From NCBI GenBank assembly GCA_047972135.1, contig JBKEAJ010000046.1, positions 1-13,027 on the forward strand: DNA of 13,027 bases, in the 5' to 3' direction. The position numbers and the translations under genes were made by a program. The stretch's first letter is position 1, and each line of letters opens with the position of its first letter. This document shows positions 4,370-12,128 of the stretch, piece by piece. A model generated the notes under the pieces. It saw only the letters and a list, made by a program, of their open reading frames with translations, was not told the origin of the DNA and made no database searches. Source of the stretch: JBKEAJ01 sp047972135 (GTDB taxonomy: Bacteria > Bacteroidota > Bacteroidia > Bacteroidales > Prolixibacteraceae).

Positions 4370-7019
4370 CCCCAAAATCAAGCGTGAGCTGCTCAGGACC
4401 ATCCTCATCTATAGCAGGCATTTCCACAGTACGTGGTCTGCTCACCTCAAAGGGTATGTCATCGGGACTGTCGGGCTCAGGACTGCCGTTGTCCTCCTCC
4501 TCAGGCTCGTCGGGAGATATATCTCTTATGGTACTAATCTCAAAGGTAGAAACTCTCTTGCCTCGTGCTTTGTCGGATTTTACACCTATAAACTCCTCAA
4601 CATCAATCACCAACTCGGGACGATTTTCATCCTTGCCGCCAAAAACAACCTCAAACTGTGGATGCTGCTTTAAGGAGTATTCAACTAGCTCGCTGTCAGC
4701 ATTTTCGCCAATAACTTCAATAGGTCTGTTGGCAGGTGCATCGGGGTGAAAACGCTTTATATAATAATATTTTTGGTCAGCATCATAGAACGCCAAGGAC
4801 ACAAGCATGCTGCGGTCGTATTTACGGATATACAGCACATCAGGCTCAAAATGCATCGCCAAGTCCGCACTATACAACTGATAATGACCGGATTTGTGTA
4901 GTGCAAATATCAGATCCTCGCCAGAAAACTCGCCCAAAAACTCGCCTCGCTTCTCTGCATTCAAACGGTTCACTGTACTGTCGAACCACAGCTTGCGACC
5001 GCCAAGAGTGGAGTTGCCCCTGTTTTTTAATGTTACCTTATACACCTCATTTTTGGAAACAACGTTGCCCATAGAGCTCCTATTTTTGATAGAAAGCTGA
5101 CTGAGGTCTATGTCAAAAGTTAACTTCTTCAAGCGTGGCTTGGGCTTCAGTAAGACTTTCAGCATCTCTGCCTCCCCATTGGGATTGGCACTGAAATATA
5201 AAATCTTGGAGTTTGCCTTCCCCTGTGTCAAATCATACTGCTTGTCGCGAGTAACACCGGTAACAAAAAAGCGTTTCATATACGCACCACCACTGCGCCC
5301 GTCCCGATAAACCACATTGTAAATAGTGCGCTTGTCGTTCTTGCGGAAAACTGCCACATGAATAACGTTCTTGCCGATAAATGACTTCTCACTTATCTTT
5401 TCCACAAAGTAAGTCCCATCCCTACGGAATACGATTATATCGTCGATGTCGGAGCAGTCGCATACAAATTCCGCTTCAGTTTTTTTAAGACCCATGCCCA
5501 TAAAACCCTCAGTATAATCAATATACAGCTTCGTATTGGCAACAGCAACCTTTGCCGCTACTATATTCTCAAAATTCCGAATTTCAGTGCGACGCTCCCT
5601 GCCTTTGCCATACTTCTCTTTTATCCTTGTGTAGTAGGCAATTGTATATTTAACAATGTGCTTGAGGTTATTGTCTATCTCCTTTATCTCTTCTTCAAGT
5701 TTGAGAATATGCTCGTCTGCCTTGTCGGAATTAAATTTGAGTATGCGACCCATCTTTATCTCCATCAGCCTCATAATGTCATCACGAGTAACTTCCCTAA
5801 TCAGCTTTGGCTTCCATGGCTCAAGTCGCTTGTCGATGTGGGCTACTGCCTCGTCCATGTTTTCGCTGTCCTCAAAACCCTTGTCTTTATATATCCGCTC
5901 CTCGATAAATATCTTCTCCAAACTCGAAAAATGCCACTGCTCCTGCAATTCGCCCTTTCTGATTTCCAATTCTTTGGTGAGTAGAGCCTGTGTTTGGTCG
6001 GTACATCGCCGCAATATCTCCTTAACACCCATAAAAACAGGCTTATCGTCGATGATAACACAGGAGTTAGGCGATATAGATACCTCGCAGTCCGTAAAGG
6101 CATATAGGGCATCAATCATCTTGTCGGGGGATATGCCCGATGCCAGACTTATGACAATCTCCACATGTTCGGCAGTGTTGTCGTCTATCTTCTTGATTTT
6201 TATCTTCCCTTTTTCGTTTGCCTTGATAACAGACTCTATGACAGAGGTCGTGGTCTTGCCAAATGGCAACTCCGTAACAACAAGTGTGCGGGTGTCCTGC
6301 TTTTCAATCTTGGCTCGCACCTTCACATTGCCACCTCGCAATCCGTCGTTGTACTTCACAACGTCGACCATGCCCCCACCCGGAAAATCAGGATATATCT
6401 CAAAATCCTCTTTTTTCAGATAAGCTATCGAGGCATCTATCAGCTCTATGAAGTTATGTGGCAATATCTTACATGCCAAGCCTACGGCAATACCCTCCAC
6501 TCCCTGTGCTAACAACAAAGGAAATTTCACAGGTAGCGTCAAAGGCTCTCGCTTACGACCGTCGTAGGACATCTGCCAATCGGTAGTCTTAGCGTTAAAC
6601 AAAACCTCTAAGGCAAATTTCGACAAGCGTGCCTCGATATAACGAGGTGCTGCCGCTCCATCACCGGTAAAAACATTTCCCCAGTTACCCTGCGACTCCA
6701 CAAGTAGCTCCTTCTGACCAATCTGTACCAAAGCATCGCCAATAGATGCATCGCCATGTGGGTGATACTGCATGGTCTGCCCGATTATGTTTGCTACTTT
6801 GTTGAAACGCCCGTCATCCATCTCCTTCATAGAGTGCATAATACGCCGCTGCACAGGCTTCAAACCATCATTGAGATAAGGCACTGCACGCTCCAATATT
6901 ACATAAGAGGCATAATCCAAGAACCAAGTGCGATACATCCCCGTGATATACTTCACATCCTCCTCACCCTCAGTGTGAGTAATATCTTCTACCAAATTTT
7001 TATCTTTATCCTCGCTCAC
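4362..7019 (-). CDS. parC: DNA topoisomerase IV subunit A
   Basis: The 885-residue DNA-cleaving subunit of topoisomerase IV forms a tetramer with ParE, encoded 11 bases upstream, and decatenates replicated chromosomes. The breakage-reunion domain starts near residue 25 (YITGMYRTWFLDYASYVI) and carries the DGLKPVQRRI segment, the helix-turn-helix QYHPHGDASIGDALVQIG, and catalytic Tyr127 in APRYIEA. A charged coiled coil lies around LKLEEEIKEIDNNLK. The C-terminal beta-propeller part has no QRRGGKG gyrase box, which fits ParC rather than GyrA. It ends in an acidic, proline-rich tail (SPDEPEEEDNGSPEPD). The start codon is GTG (7019-7017), preceded by an A-rich stretch (AACAAAGAAAA). The position matching E. 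coli GyrA Ser83 is Ala91; the Asp87 equivalent is Asp95. A long antisense frame (5656-6423) is only a shadow. Confidence 0.95.
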   Translation of the reverse strand: MSEDKDKNLVEDITHTEGEEDVKYITGMYRTWFLDYASYVILERAVPYLNDGLKPVQRRIMHSMKEMDDGRFNKVANIIGQTMQYHPHGDASIGDALVQIGQKELLVESQGNWGNVFTGDGAAAPRYIEARLSKFALEVLFNAKTTDWQMSYDGRKREPLTLPVKFPLLLAQGVEGIAVGLACKILPHNFIELIDASIAYLKKEDFEIYPDFPGGGMVDVVKYNDGLRGGNVKVRAKIEKQDTRTLVVTELPFGKTTTSVIESVIKANEKGKIKIKKIDDNTAEHVEIVISLASGISPDKMIDALYAFTDCEVSISPNSCVIIDDKPVFMGVKEILRRCTDQTQALLTKELEIRKGELQEQWHFSSLEKIFIEERIYKDKGFEDSENMDEAVAHIDKRLEPWKPKLIREVTRDDIMRLMEIKMGRILKFNSDKADEHILKLEEEIKEIDNNLKHIVKYTIAYYTRIKEKYGKGRERRTEIRNFENIVAAKVAVANTKLYIDYTEGFMGMGLKKTEAEFVCDCSDIDDIIVFRRDGTYFVEKISEKSFIGKNVIHVAVFRKNDKRTIYNVVYRDGRSGGAYMKRFFVTGVTRDKQYDLTQGKANSKILYFSANPNGEAEMLKVLLKPKPRLKKLTFDIDLSQLSIKNRSSMGNVVSKNEVYKVTLKNRGNSTLGGRKLWFDSTVNRLNAEKRGEFLGEFSGEDLIFALHKSGHYQLYSADLAMHFEPDVLYIRKYDRSMLVSLAFYDADQKYYYIKRFHPDAPANRPIEVIGENADSELVEYSLKQHPQFEVVFGGKDENRPELVIDVEEFIGVKSDKARGKRVSTFEISTIRDISPDEPEEEDNGSPEPDSPDDIPFEVSRPRTVEMPAIDEDGPEQLTLDFGDE

Positions 7020-7030
7020 TTTTCTTTGTT

Positions 7031-8884
7031 TTATTTTTCTACCTCGTCTTTCTCTACCACCAAGTTGTCAATGATAAACTCCTGACGTGTAGGTGTGTTT
7101 TTTCCCATATAGAAGGTCAGTAAGTCGCTCACCGACTGATGTTTCTTTAGCTGCACAGGCTCAAGACGCATGTCCTCACCTATAAAATGCTTGAACTCAT
7201 CGGGCGAAATCTCTCCAAGCCCCTTAAAGCGTGTTATCTCGGGCGTCTTCACCTCGTTGATTGCCGAAACCCTCTCCTCTTCGGTGTAGCAGTACCTCGT
7301 TTCTTTTTTATTCCTAACCCTGAACAAGGGAGTTTGCAAAATATACAAATGACCTTTCCTTATCACCTCCGGGAAAAATTGAAGAAAGAACGTTATCAGT
7401 AGCAAACGAATGTGCATACCGTCAACATCGGCATCGGTAGCTATTATCACACGGTTGTAGCGTAAGCCCTCTATCCCTTCCTCGATGTTCAGTGCCGCCT
7501 GCAATAAATTAAATTCTTCGTTTTCGTAAACAATCTTCTTGGTCAGACCAAAGGAGTTGAGCGGCTTACCTTTAAGGCTAAACACCGCCTGCGTCATTAC
7601 ATTACGAGACTTGGTAATTGAGCCACTTGCCGAGTCGCCCTCTGTAATAAATATCTCTGCGTTTTCCTTATTTTCCTTGTTAGTGTTGAAATGCACACGG
7701 CAGTCTCGCAATTTCTTGTTGTGCAAACTCACCTTTTTGGCACTCTGACGGGCAAGTTTCTTGATCCCTGATATTGCCTTACGCTCCCGCTCCGACTCGG
7801 TTATCCGCTTGAGCAAGCCTTCGGCAACTTCCGTGTTTTTATGTAGAAAGTTATCTAACTCTCTCTGTATAAAATTAGTAACAAAAGTCTTTACCGTCGG
7901 TCCATCAGGTCCCACATCCTTAGAGCCCAGCTTAGTCTTAGTCTGCGACTCAAACACTGGCTCCTCGACCTTAATACTTATTGCCGCCATGATGGATGCT
8001 CGTATGTCGGATGCCTCGTAGTTCTTATTGTAGAAATCCCGGACAGTCTTTACAACTGACTCCCTAAATGCCTGTAAATGAGTGCCGCCCTGTGTGGTAT
8101 GCTGCCCATTTACAAAAGAGTAATAATCTTCGCCGTAGTGATTGCTGTGGGTGATGGCTATTTCTATATCCTCGCCTTTCAGATGGATAATCGGATAAAT
8201 TGGCTCTTCGTCAAGATTGTCTTCCAACAAATCAAGAAGCCCGTTTTTAGAAATATACTTCTCGCCGTTGAACTCCATAGTAAGTCCGGCATTGAGGAAG
8301 GTATAATTCTTCATCATATTCTCCACATAATCAGACACATAGCGATACGATTTGAATATACCGCCGTCAGGTTCAAATTCTATGTAGGTGCCGTTAGTCT
8401 CACTTGTAGGCGATACAGGCTCGTCGCGAATGACTGCCCCGCTGTCGTACTCAACCTCTTTCACCTCGCCATCCCTGAAAGACTTAATGAGAAACCTTGT
8501 CGACAAGGCATTTACCGCCTTGATACCCACGCCGTTAAGACCTATTGACTTCTTAAAGGCTTTGGAGTCGTATTTCCCTCCTGTGTTGATTTTCGACGAA
8601 ACATCTACCACCTTGCCAAGCGGAATGCCTCGCCCATAATCACGCACAGAGATACGGTTTTCGTTGATGTCGACTTGTATCTTCTTGCCATTGCCCATCA
8701 TAAACTCATCGATAGAGTTGTCGAGCACCTCTTTAAGAAGAACATAGATACCGTCGTCGTTTGCCGAACCATCGCCCAGCTTCCCGATGTACATACCAGG
8801 ACGAAGCCGTATATGCTCCTTCCAATCTAAAGTCTTAATCGAGTCTTCTGTATAAGTGCTTTCCTGAATATTCTGTTCTGCCAT
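7031..8884 (-). CDS. parE: DNA topoisomerase IV subunit B
   Basis: The 617-residue ATPase subunit pairs with ParC. Motifs in order are: GHKL ATP-site KEVLDNSIDE with E52 and N56; DYGRGIP (82-88); lid GLNGVGIKAVNALS (115-128); the transducer lysine loop QTKTKLG (314-320); TOPRIM metal-site TEGDSASG (414-421), DADVDG (484-489); and RFKGLGEI (552-559). Length and the SASGS variant of the usual SAGGS fit Bacteroidota ParE rather than GyrB, which is longer in most members of this phylum. The ATG at 8884 is chosen because a TATCTTTG promoter box lies at 8908-8915; the frame runs 17 codons further upstream through that promoter. It is the first gene of parE-parC-aroK. Confidence 0.95.
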   Translation of the reverse strand: MAEQNIQESTYTEDSIKTLDWKEHIRLRPGMYIGKLGDGSANDDGIYVLLKEVLDNSIDEFMMGNGKKIQVDINENRISVRDYGRGIPLGKVVDVSSKINTGGKYDSKAFKKSIGLNGVGIKAVNALSTRFLIKSFRDGEVKEVEYDSGAVIRDEPVSPTSETNGTYIEFEPDGGIFKSYRYVSDYVENMMKNYTFLNAGLTMEFNGEKYISKNGLLDLLEDNLDEEPIYPIIHLKGEDIEIAITHSNHYGEDYYSFVNGQHTTQGGTHLQAFRESVVKTVRDFYNKNYEASDIRASIMAAISIKVEEPVFESQTKTKLGSKDVGPDGPTVKTFVTNFIQRELDNFLHKNTEVAEGLLKRITESERERKAISGIKKLARQSAKKVSLHNKKLRDCRVHFNTNKENKENAEIFITEGDSASGSITKSRNVMTQAVFSLKGKPLNSFGLTKKIVYENEEFNLLQAALNIEEGIEGLRYNRVIIATDADVDGMHIRLLLITFFLQFFPEVIRKGHLYILQTPLFRVRNKKETRYCYTEEERVSAINEVKTPEITRFKGLGEISPDEFKHFIGEDMRLEPVQLKKHQSVSDLLTFYMGKNTPTRQEFIIDNLVVEKDEVEK

Positions 8885-8907
8885 GAAGTTATTCTTTGTA
8901 CCAAGCA

Positions 8908-8915
8908 CAAAGATA
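8908..8915 (-). promoter_or_regulatory. -7 promoter box (TATCTTTG) of the parE-parC-aroK operon
   Basis: It is an exact TAnnTTTG match 23 bases before the parE ATG. The -33 region at the right distance is only TTTT. It decides the parE start, since the longer frame would begin upstream of it. Confidence 0.7.
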
Positions 8916-8970
8916 CGAATTTTGCTATTCTGCAAGAAAAATATTTATCAACATTTACATAGGCTAATAC

Positions 8971-8999
8971 AAAAATAGCCTCCCACTAAAGCAGGAGGC
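8971..8999 (-). terminator. Intrinsic terminator of hcp
   Basis: On the minus strand GCCTCC (8999-8994) pairs with GGAGGC (8983-8978) around a 10-base loop TGCTTTAGTG, followed by TATTTTTG. It lies 25 bases after the hcp stop. The same loop-and-stem theme recurs at 2096-2115 without a T-run, so it also belongs to a repeat type. Confidence 0.75.
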
Positions 9000-9023
9000 C
9001 ATTCAAATATCTACTGACAAATA

Positions 9024-10679
9024 TCAGCAGCTTGGCTCTTCCAATATCGCAGAAGTATTCATTGCCCATTCAATATCGCTCTCAACATCGCTGATGGTCG
9101 ACAGCCCAAAGTTCTCTACCAATACCTTTGCCACATTGGGAGACAAGAAGGCAGGGAGTGTAGGTCCCAGCTTAATATTCTTAACACCAAGATAAAGCAA
9201 AGCAAGTAGTACAATTACCGCCTTTTGCTCATACCATGCTATATTGTAGACTATCGGCAGCTCGTTTAGGTCTTCAAGCTCTAGTGCTTTTTTAAGATTT
9301 AATGCTATCATCACCAAGGAGTAGCTGTCGTTGCACTGACCAGCATCGAGCACTCGTGGAATACCGCCTATGTCGCCAAGCCCCAGCTTGTTGTATCTGT
9401 ATTTGGCGCACCCTGCCGTTAGGATAACAGCGTCATTGGGTAGCTCCTCTGCAAAATCAGAATAGTAAGAACGCTTTTTGCTGCGCCCGTCGCAACCTGC
9501 CATAACTACAAACTTGCTGATGTCGCCGCCTTTTACTGCTCCTAGCACCTGCTCCGACAGCGCAGCTACTTGTGCATGCGCAAAGCCTCCGACTATCTCG
9601 CCGCTCTCAATCTCTGTTGGCGGCTCACATTCTTTTGCCTTCGCAATAACGGCACTGAAGTCTTTGTGTCCGTTCTTGTCTGCCGAAATATGCTGACAGC
9701 CATCCAGCCCCGAAGCTCCAGTTGTAAACACTCTCTCGGCAAAAGTCCTGATTGTAGGAACTATACAATTGGTGGTGAATAATATAGCACCGTTAAAAGC
9801 CTCAAACTCAGCTTTCTGCTGCCACCATGCATTGCCGTAGTTGCCAACAAGATTGTCGTACTTCTTAAATTTTGGATAGTAGTGGGCAGGAAGCATCTCG
9901 CTGTGTGTGTACACATCAACACCTGTGCCTTGTGTCTGCTCCAACAACATCTCCAAATCGTTCAAATCATGCCCGCTGATAAGAATACCCGGATTGTTGC
10001 GAACACCGATATTCACCTTTGTCATTTCGGGATTACCAAAACTTCCCGTGTTGGCACTGTCGAGCAAACTCATTGCATCAACACCAAATTTACCGCATTC
10101 CAAAACAAGGGCAACAAGCTCGTCAACACTTATGTCTTTCGACAAAGTGGCTACTAAGGCTTTGTGCATAAACATACAAACCTCTTTCTGTGTATAGTCA
10201 AGATTTAAAGCATGCTCAACATAAGCCGCCATTCCTTTCAAGCCGTAAACCACCAGCTCTTTCAATGAACGCTTGTCCTCGTCTTTCTCCAAATCCAAAA
10301 TGCCCACCATCACCGACTTCGCTATTATATGCTCGTCAGACTTCGGAGACCATGTTACACAATCATACGAAGAGTAGTCGGCATCAACACCCGCTTGCAG
10401 ACGGTCTCTGAGTGCCACACCCTCCTTGATTTTCTGCATTATTGCCACAGGGTCGAAGTTGGCATTGGTGATGGTAACAAATAGTGCGTCGACGACAAAC
10501 TTATCGGCATCCGTCAATTCTTTGCTCTTGTCGCTCTGAGACAAAACACTAATCCCCTTACACACATATACCAACAAATCCTGCAAGGCAGATACCTCAG
10601 GAGTCTTCCCACAAACCCCTTTTACTGTACAGCCCTCACCTTTTGCAGCCTCTTGGCATTGATAACAAAACATGTCCAT
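9024..10679 (-). CDS. hcp: Hybrid-cluster protein (hydroxylamine reductase family), class I
   Basis: The 551-residue cytoplasmic iron-sulfur protein carries a [4Fe-4S] (or [2Fe-2S]) site and the 4Fe-2S-2O hybrid cluster. Family members reduce hydroxylamine to ammonia in vitro, and E. coli Hcp works as a high-affinity NO reductase and S-nitrosylase, so the role is nitrosative-stress defence. The N-terminal cysteines C5, C8, C17, C23 give the C-x2-C-x8-C-x5-C spacing of class I enzymes of anaerobes. The hybrid-cluster ligands are all visible: H237 (GHDL), E261 (HSEML), C305 (TTNC), C396 (AGCDG, the persulfide cysteine), C424 (TAGC), C449 (AGQC), E484 and K486 (WYEQK). No Hcr reductase gene lies beside it. 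The gene is monocistronic, between its own promoter with a palindrome and a terminator. The initiator may be M1 or M3. Confidence 0.96.
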   Translation of the reverse strand: MDMFCYQCQEAAKGEGCTVKGVCGKTPEVSALQDLLVYVCKGISVLSQSDKSKELTDADKFVVDALFVTITNANFDPVAIMQKIKEGVALRDRLQAGVDADYSSYDCVTWSPKSDEHIIAKSVMVGILDLEKDEDKRSLKELVVYGLKGMAAYVEHALNLDYTQKEVCMFMHKALVATLSKDISVDELVALVLECGKFGVDAMSLLDSANTGSFGNPEMTKVNIGVRNNPGILISGHDLNDLEMLLEQTQGTGVDVYTHSEMLPAHYYPKFKKYDNLVGNYGNAWWQQKAEFEAFNGAILFTTNCIVPTIRTFAERVFTTGASGLDGCQHISADKNGHKDFSAVIAKAKECEPPTEIESGEIVGGFAHAQVAALSEQVLGAVKGGDISKFVVMAGCDGRSKKRSYYSDFAEELPNDAVILTAGCAKYRYNKLGLGDIGGIPRVLDAGQCNDSYSLVMIALNLKKALELEDLNELPIVYNIAWYEQKAVIVLLALLYLGVKNIKLGPTLPAFLSPNVAKVLVENFGLSTISDVESDIEWAMNTSAILEEPSC

Positions 10680-10723
10680 TTCTATATTCTTTTGAGTTAA
10701 TAATTATCTTTCGTTTTCAGCGA

Positions 10724-10731
10724 CAAAGTTA
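10724..10731 (-). promoter_or_regulatory. -7 promoter box (TAACTTTG) of hcp
   Basis: It is an exact TAnnTTTG match 44 bases before the hcp ATG. The -33 position reads CAAA on this strand, a poor match, so the promoter may be weak or controlled by the adjacent palindrome. Confidence 0.6.
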
Positions 10732-10733
10732 TA

Positions 10734-10753
10734 AAAGGACATTCATGTCCTTT
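10734..10753. promoter_or_regulatory. Operator-like palindrome AAAGGACAT-N2-ATGTCCTTT at hcp
   Basis: A perfect 20-bp palindrome with 9-bp arms lies directly upstream of the hcp -7 box, covering the spacer and -33 zone. Seen as GGACA-N4-TGTCC it has the geometry of Crp/Fnr-family sites. Crp/Fnr-type HcpR regulators control hcp in other anaerobes, including Porphyromonas, so an HcpR-like regulator is the leading guess. The placement between -33 and -7 would fit repression better than classical activation. Confidence 0.75.
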
Positions 10754-10836
10754 GTAGCATATGGTACAAAATCGCATTAACCTTACAGCACGAGAATATT
10801 AAGGAAATGTAACGAAACAGCCTTGTTGAATTGCTG

Positions 10837-10867
10837 AATCGTTTAGAGTTTAATGAATTATATTAAT
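10837..10867. repeat. AT-rich repeat, inverted copy of part of 2126-2165
   Basis: AATCGTTTAGAGTTTAAT and TTTAATGAATTATATTAAT recur as reverse complement around 2126-2165 with an internal insertion there. It lies between hcp and the DUF2490 gene. The rest of 10754-10836 shows no gene or structure. Confidence 0.55.
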
Positions 10868-10883
10868 CGATAAATAGGGGATT

Positions 10884-10911
10884 AAAAAACTCTCCTCCTT
10901 CGCAGGAGGAG
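10884..10911 (-). terminator. Intrinsic terminator of the DUF2490 gene
   Basis: On the minus strand CTCCTCCT (10911-10904) pairs with AGGAGGAG (10899-10892) around GCGA, followed by AG and six T residues (10889-10884). Its 5' side continues into a block (10912-10934) shared with 3262-3287, so the terminator belongs to an interspersed repeat. Confidence 0.8.
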
Positions 10912-10934
10912 TACCCGATAGGGGGAGGTGGTGG

Positions 10935-11675
10935 CTAGCCCCTGCGCCGTGCGTTGATTTTGTGCTTTATCTGAAACCAAAAAACACTCCTATGCACGTA
11001 GCTTGCAGGCAAATTGACCGCTCCATACTGACTGTTCCACGAAAATGCCAAAGACAATGCATTGTCAAATTTTATCACCGGACTGACAATTATCCTATTC
11101 TGATCGAAAATATTGTAGACTATATCCTTGCCTGCATTGAGTAAGAGCTCATCTCCCAACTCCAATATAAGAGCGGATGCCTCTCCCAAAAATGGCAGAG
11201 TGGCAATGGGAAAACCTATCTTAAACATATAGCGAAAACGGAAGTTAAAAGACTCATAATCAATAAAAAAGGTATTCCCTTCAAGGGTATGGAAAAACCG
11301 CTCCTCAAGCCTAAATCTATGCGAGACCTTGAACCTCGACAAATGTCCTCTGAGCCGAAACTGCTGATACATGCGCCACTCGCTGCTTACCAACTCATTA
11401 GCCGCATATCCGCCAAAATGTGCAGCACCTAAAACTACTTCCATCCTATCATTCAATAAGTAGCCCATCCCCGCCCTAAACAAGTACTGAGATTTGTTGT
11501 GAAACTGCTCACGCCACCTAAAACCCATATCAGCATGCAGGGCTAGCCTGTCGGAAAATCGCGTGGTATTGTAGTACTGAAACCACTGCTGTCCGGAATA
11601 TGTGAGATTTTTTTCCTGTGCGTTCACGACAACACTCGAAAGTAATAACGAAAATATCAATAGTCTCTTAACCAT
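10935..11675 (-). CDS. DUF2490 outer-membrane beta-barrel protein
   Basis: The 246-residue product has a signal peptide (MVKRLLIFSLLLSSVVVNA|Q). It then shows the DUF2490 pattern (PF10677): QQWFQYYNTTRFSDRLALHADMGFRW-type strands, LFRAGMGYLL, RGHLSRFKVSHRFRLEERF, FRFRYMFKIGFPI, and the closing FWFQIKHKIN. These proteins are predicted outer-membrane barrels of Bacteroidota with no established substrate or role. The C-terminus (NARRRG) runs past the last strand almost into the repeat-borne terminator, so the stop may have been altered by arrival of the repeat. The ATG at 11675 fits the signal peptide. A palindrome lies 27-46 bases upstream. No convincing TAnnTTTG box was found, so transcription signals are unclear. 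Confidence 0.88.
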   Translation of the reverse strand: MVKRLLIFSLLLSSVVVNAQEKNLTYSGQQWFQYYNTTRFSDRLALHADMGFRWREQFHNKSQYLFRAGMGYLLNDRMEVVLGAAHFGGYAANELVSSEWRMYQQFRLRGHLSRFKVSHRFRLEERFFHTLEGNTFFIDYESFNFRFRYMFKIGFPIATLPFLGEASALILELGDELLLNAGKDIVYNIFDQNRIIVSPVIKFDNALSLAFSWNSQYGAVNLPASYVHRSVFWFQIKHKINARRRG

Positions 11676-11701
11676 AACAATATAAAATGAAATACCTCTG
11701 C

Positions 11702-11721
11702 TTACAGAACGTTCTGCAAGT
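11702..11721. promoter_or_regulatory. Palindrome CTT-a-CAGAACGTTCTG-c-AAG upstream of the DUF2490 gene
   Basis: A perfect 12-bp core (CAGAACGTTCTG, 11706-11717) is extended to 20 bp with one symmetric mismatch. It lies 27 bases before the start codon, where an operator would act. No regulator is encoded nearby to pair it with. Confidence 0.45.
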
Positions 11722-11792
11722 ATAAATGTTTACAAAATATATCACCTACGGTGAATCCTTCTAAATCATTGAGCTATACAAATTATACTAAA

Positions 11793-12036
11793 CTAAAAGT
11801 CCGACGGATACAGCTCTATATTGCTTGATTTTATACCACCTCCGCTCGACCATGCAAAACCAGAACCAAGCTCTGCACGCATTGTAATTTCGTCATACAT
11901 AAACTCGTTATATACTGACAGGGGATAAATTCCAGCATGAATACCCCAGCAACTTTTTTTCTGTACTAGCCGACTGTGCATCAGCTACTTTGGTAGATAT
12001 ACAAAAGAGCAAGACTGTGATTGTAAACCCTTTCAT
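11793..12036 (-). pseudogene. Frameshifted, shortened secreted/outer-membrane protein gene
   Basis: From the ATG at 12036 the frame encodes a good signal peptide (MKGFTITVLLFCIS...VADA|QS) and stops at 11910-11908 after 42 residues. The other open frame (11981-11793) carries the apparent mature protein: CWGIHAGIYPLSVYNEFMYD, then ITMRAELGSGFAW. The two frames cross at a run of seven A (plus-strand T at 11954-11960). One A fewer would join them as QSASTEKSCWGIHAGIY, giving 80 residues. The WGIHAGIYPLS...RAELG pattern looks like the first strands of a Bacteroidota outer-membrane barrel of which little remains, so the gene is probably also truncated at its 3' end (SSNIELYPSDF then stop). Phase variation or a sequencing error in the homopolymer are alternatives. 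The function is unknown. Confidence 0.65.
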
Positions 12037-12128
12037 ATTCAATTTATAAGATTAATGCAGACATGACGGAATAAACCTAAATAATGTTGCATAAAAAAAA
12101 GAAGAATACTTGTAACTATAATGCATGC

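Noticed and set aside
4370..4408. 13-residue N-terminal extension of shikimate kinase
   Set aside because: It would overlap parC by 47 bases and adds residues not matching the family; the ATG at 4369 gives the normal length.
5656..6423. 255-codon plus-strand frame
   Set aside because: It lies antisense inside parC, serine-rich with no domain, and parC is well conserved in the opposite strand.
8885..8935. 17-residue N-terminal extension of ParE
   Set aside because: The extra codons run through the TATCTTTG promoter box, and the downstream ATG gives the usual ParE start.
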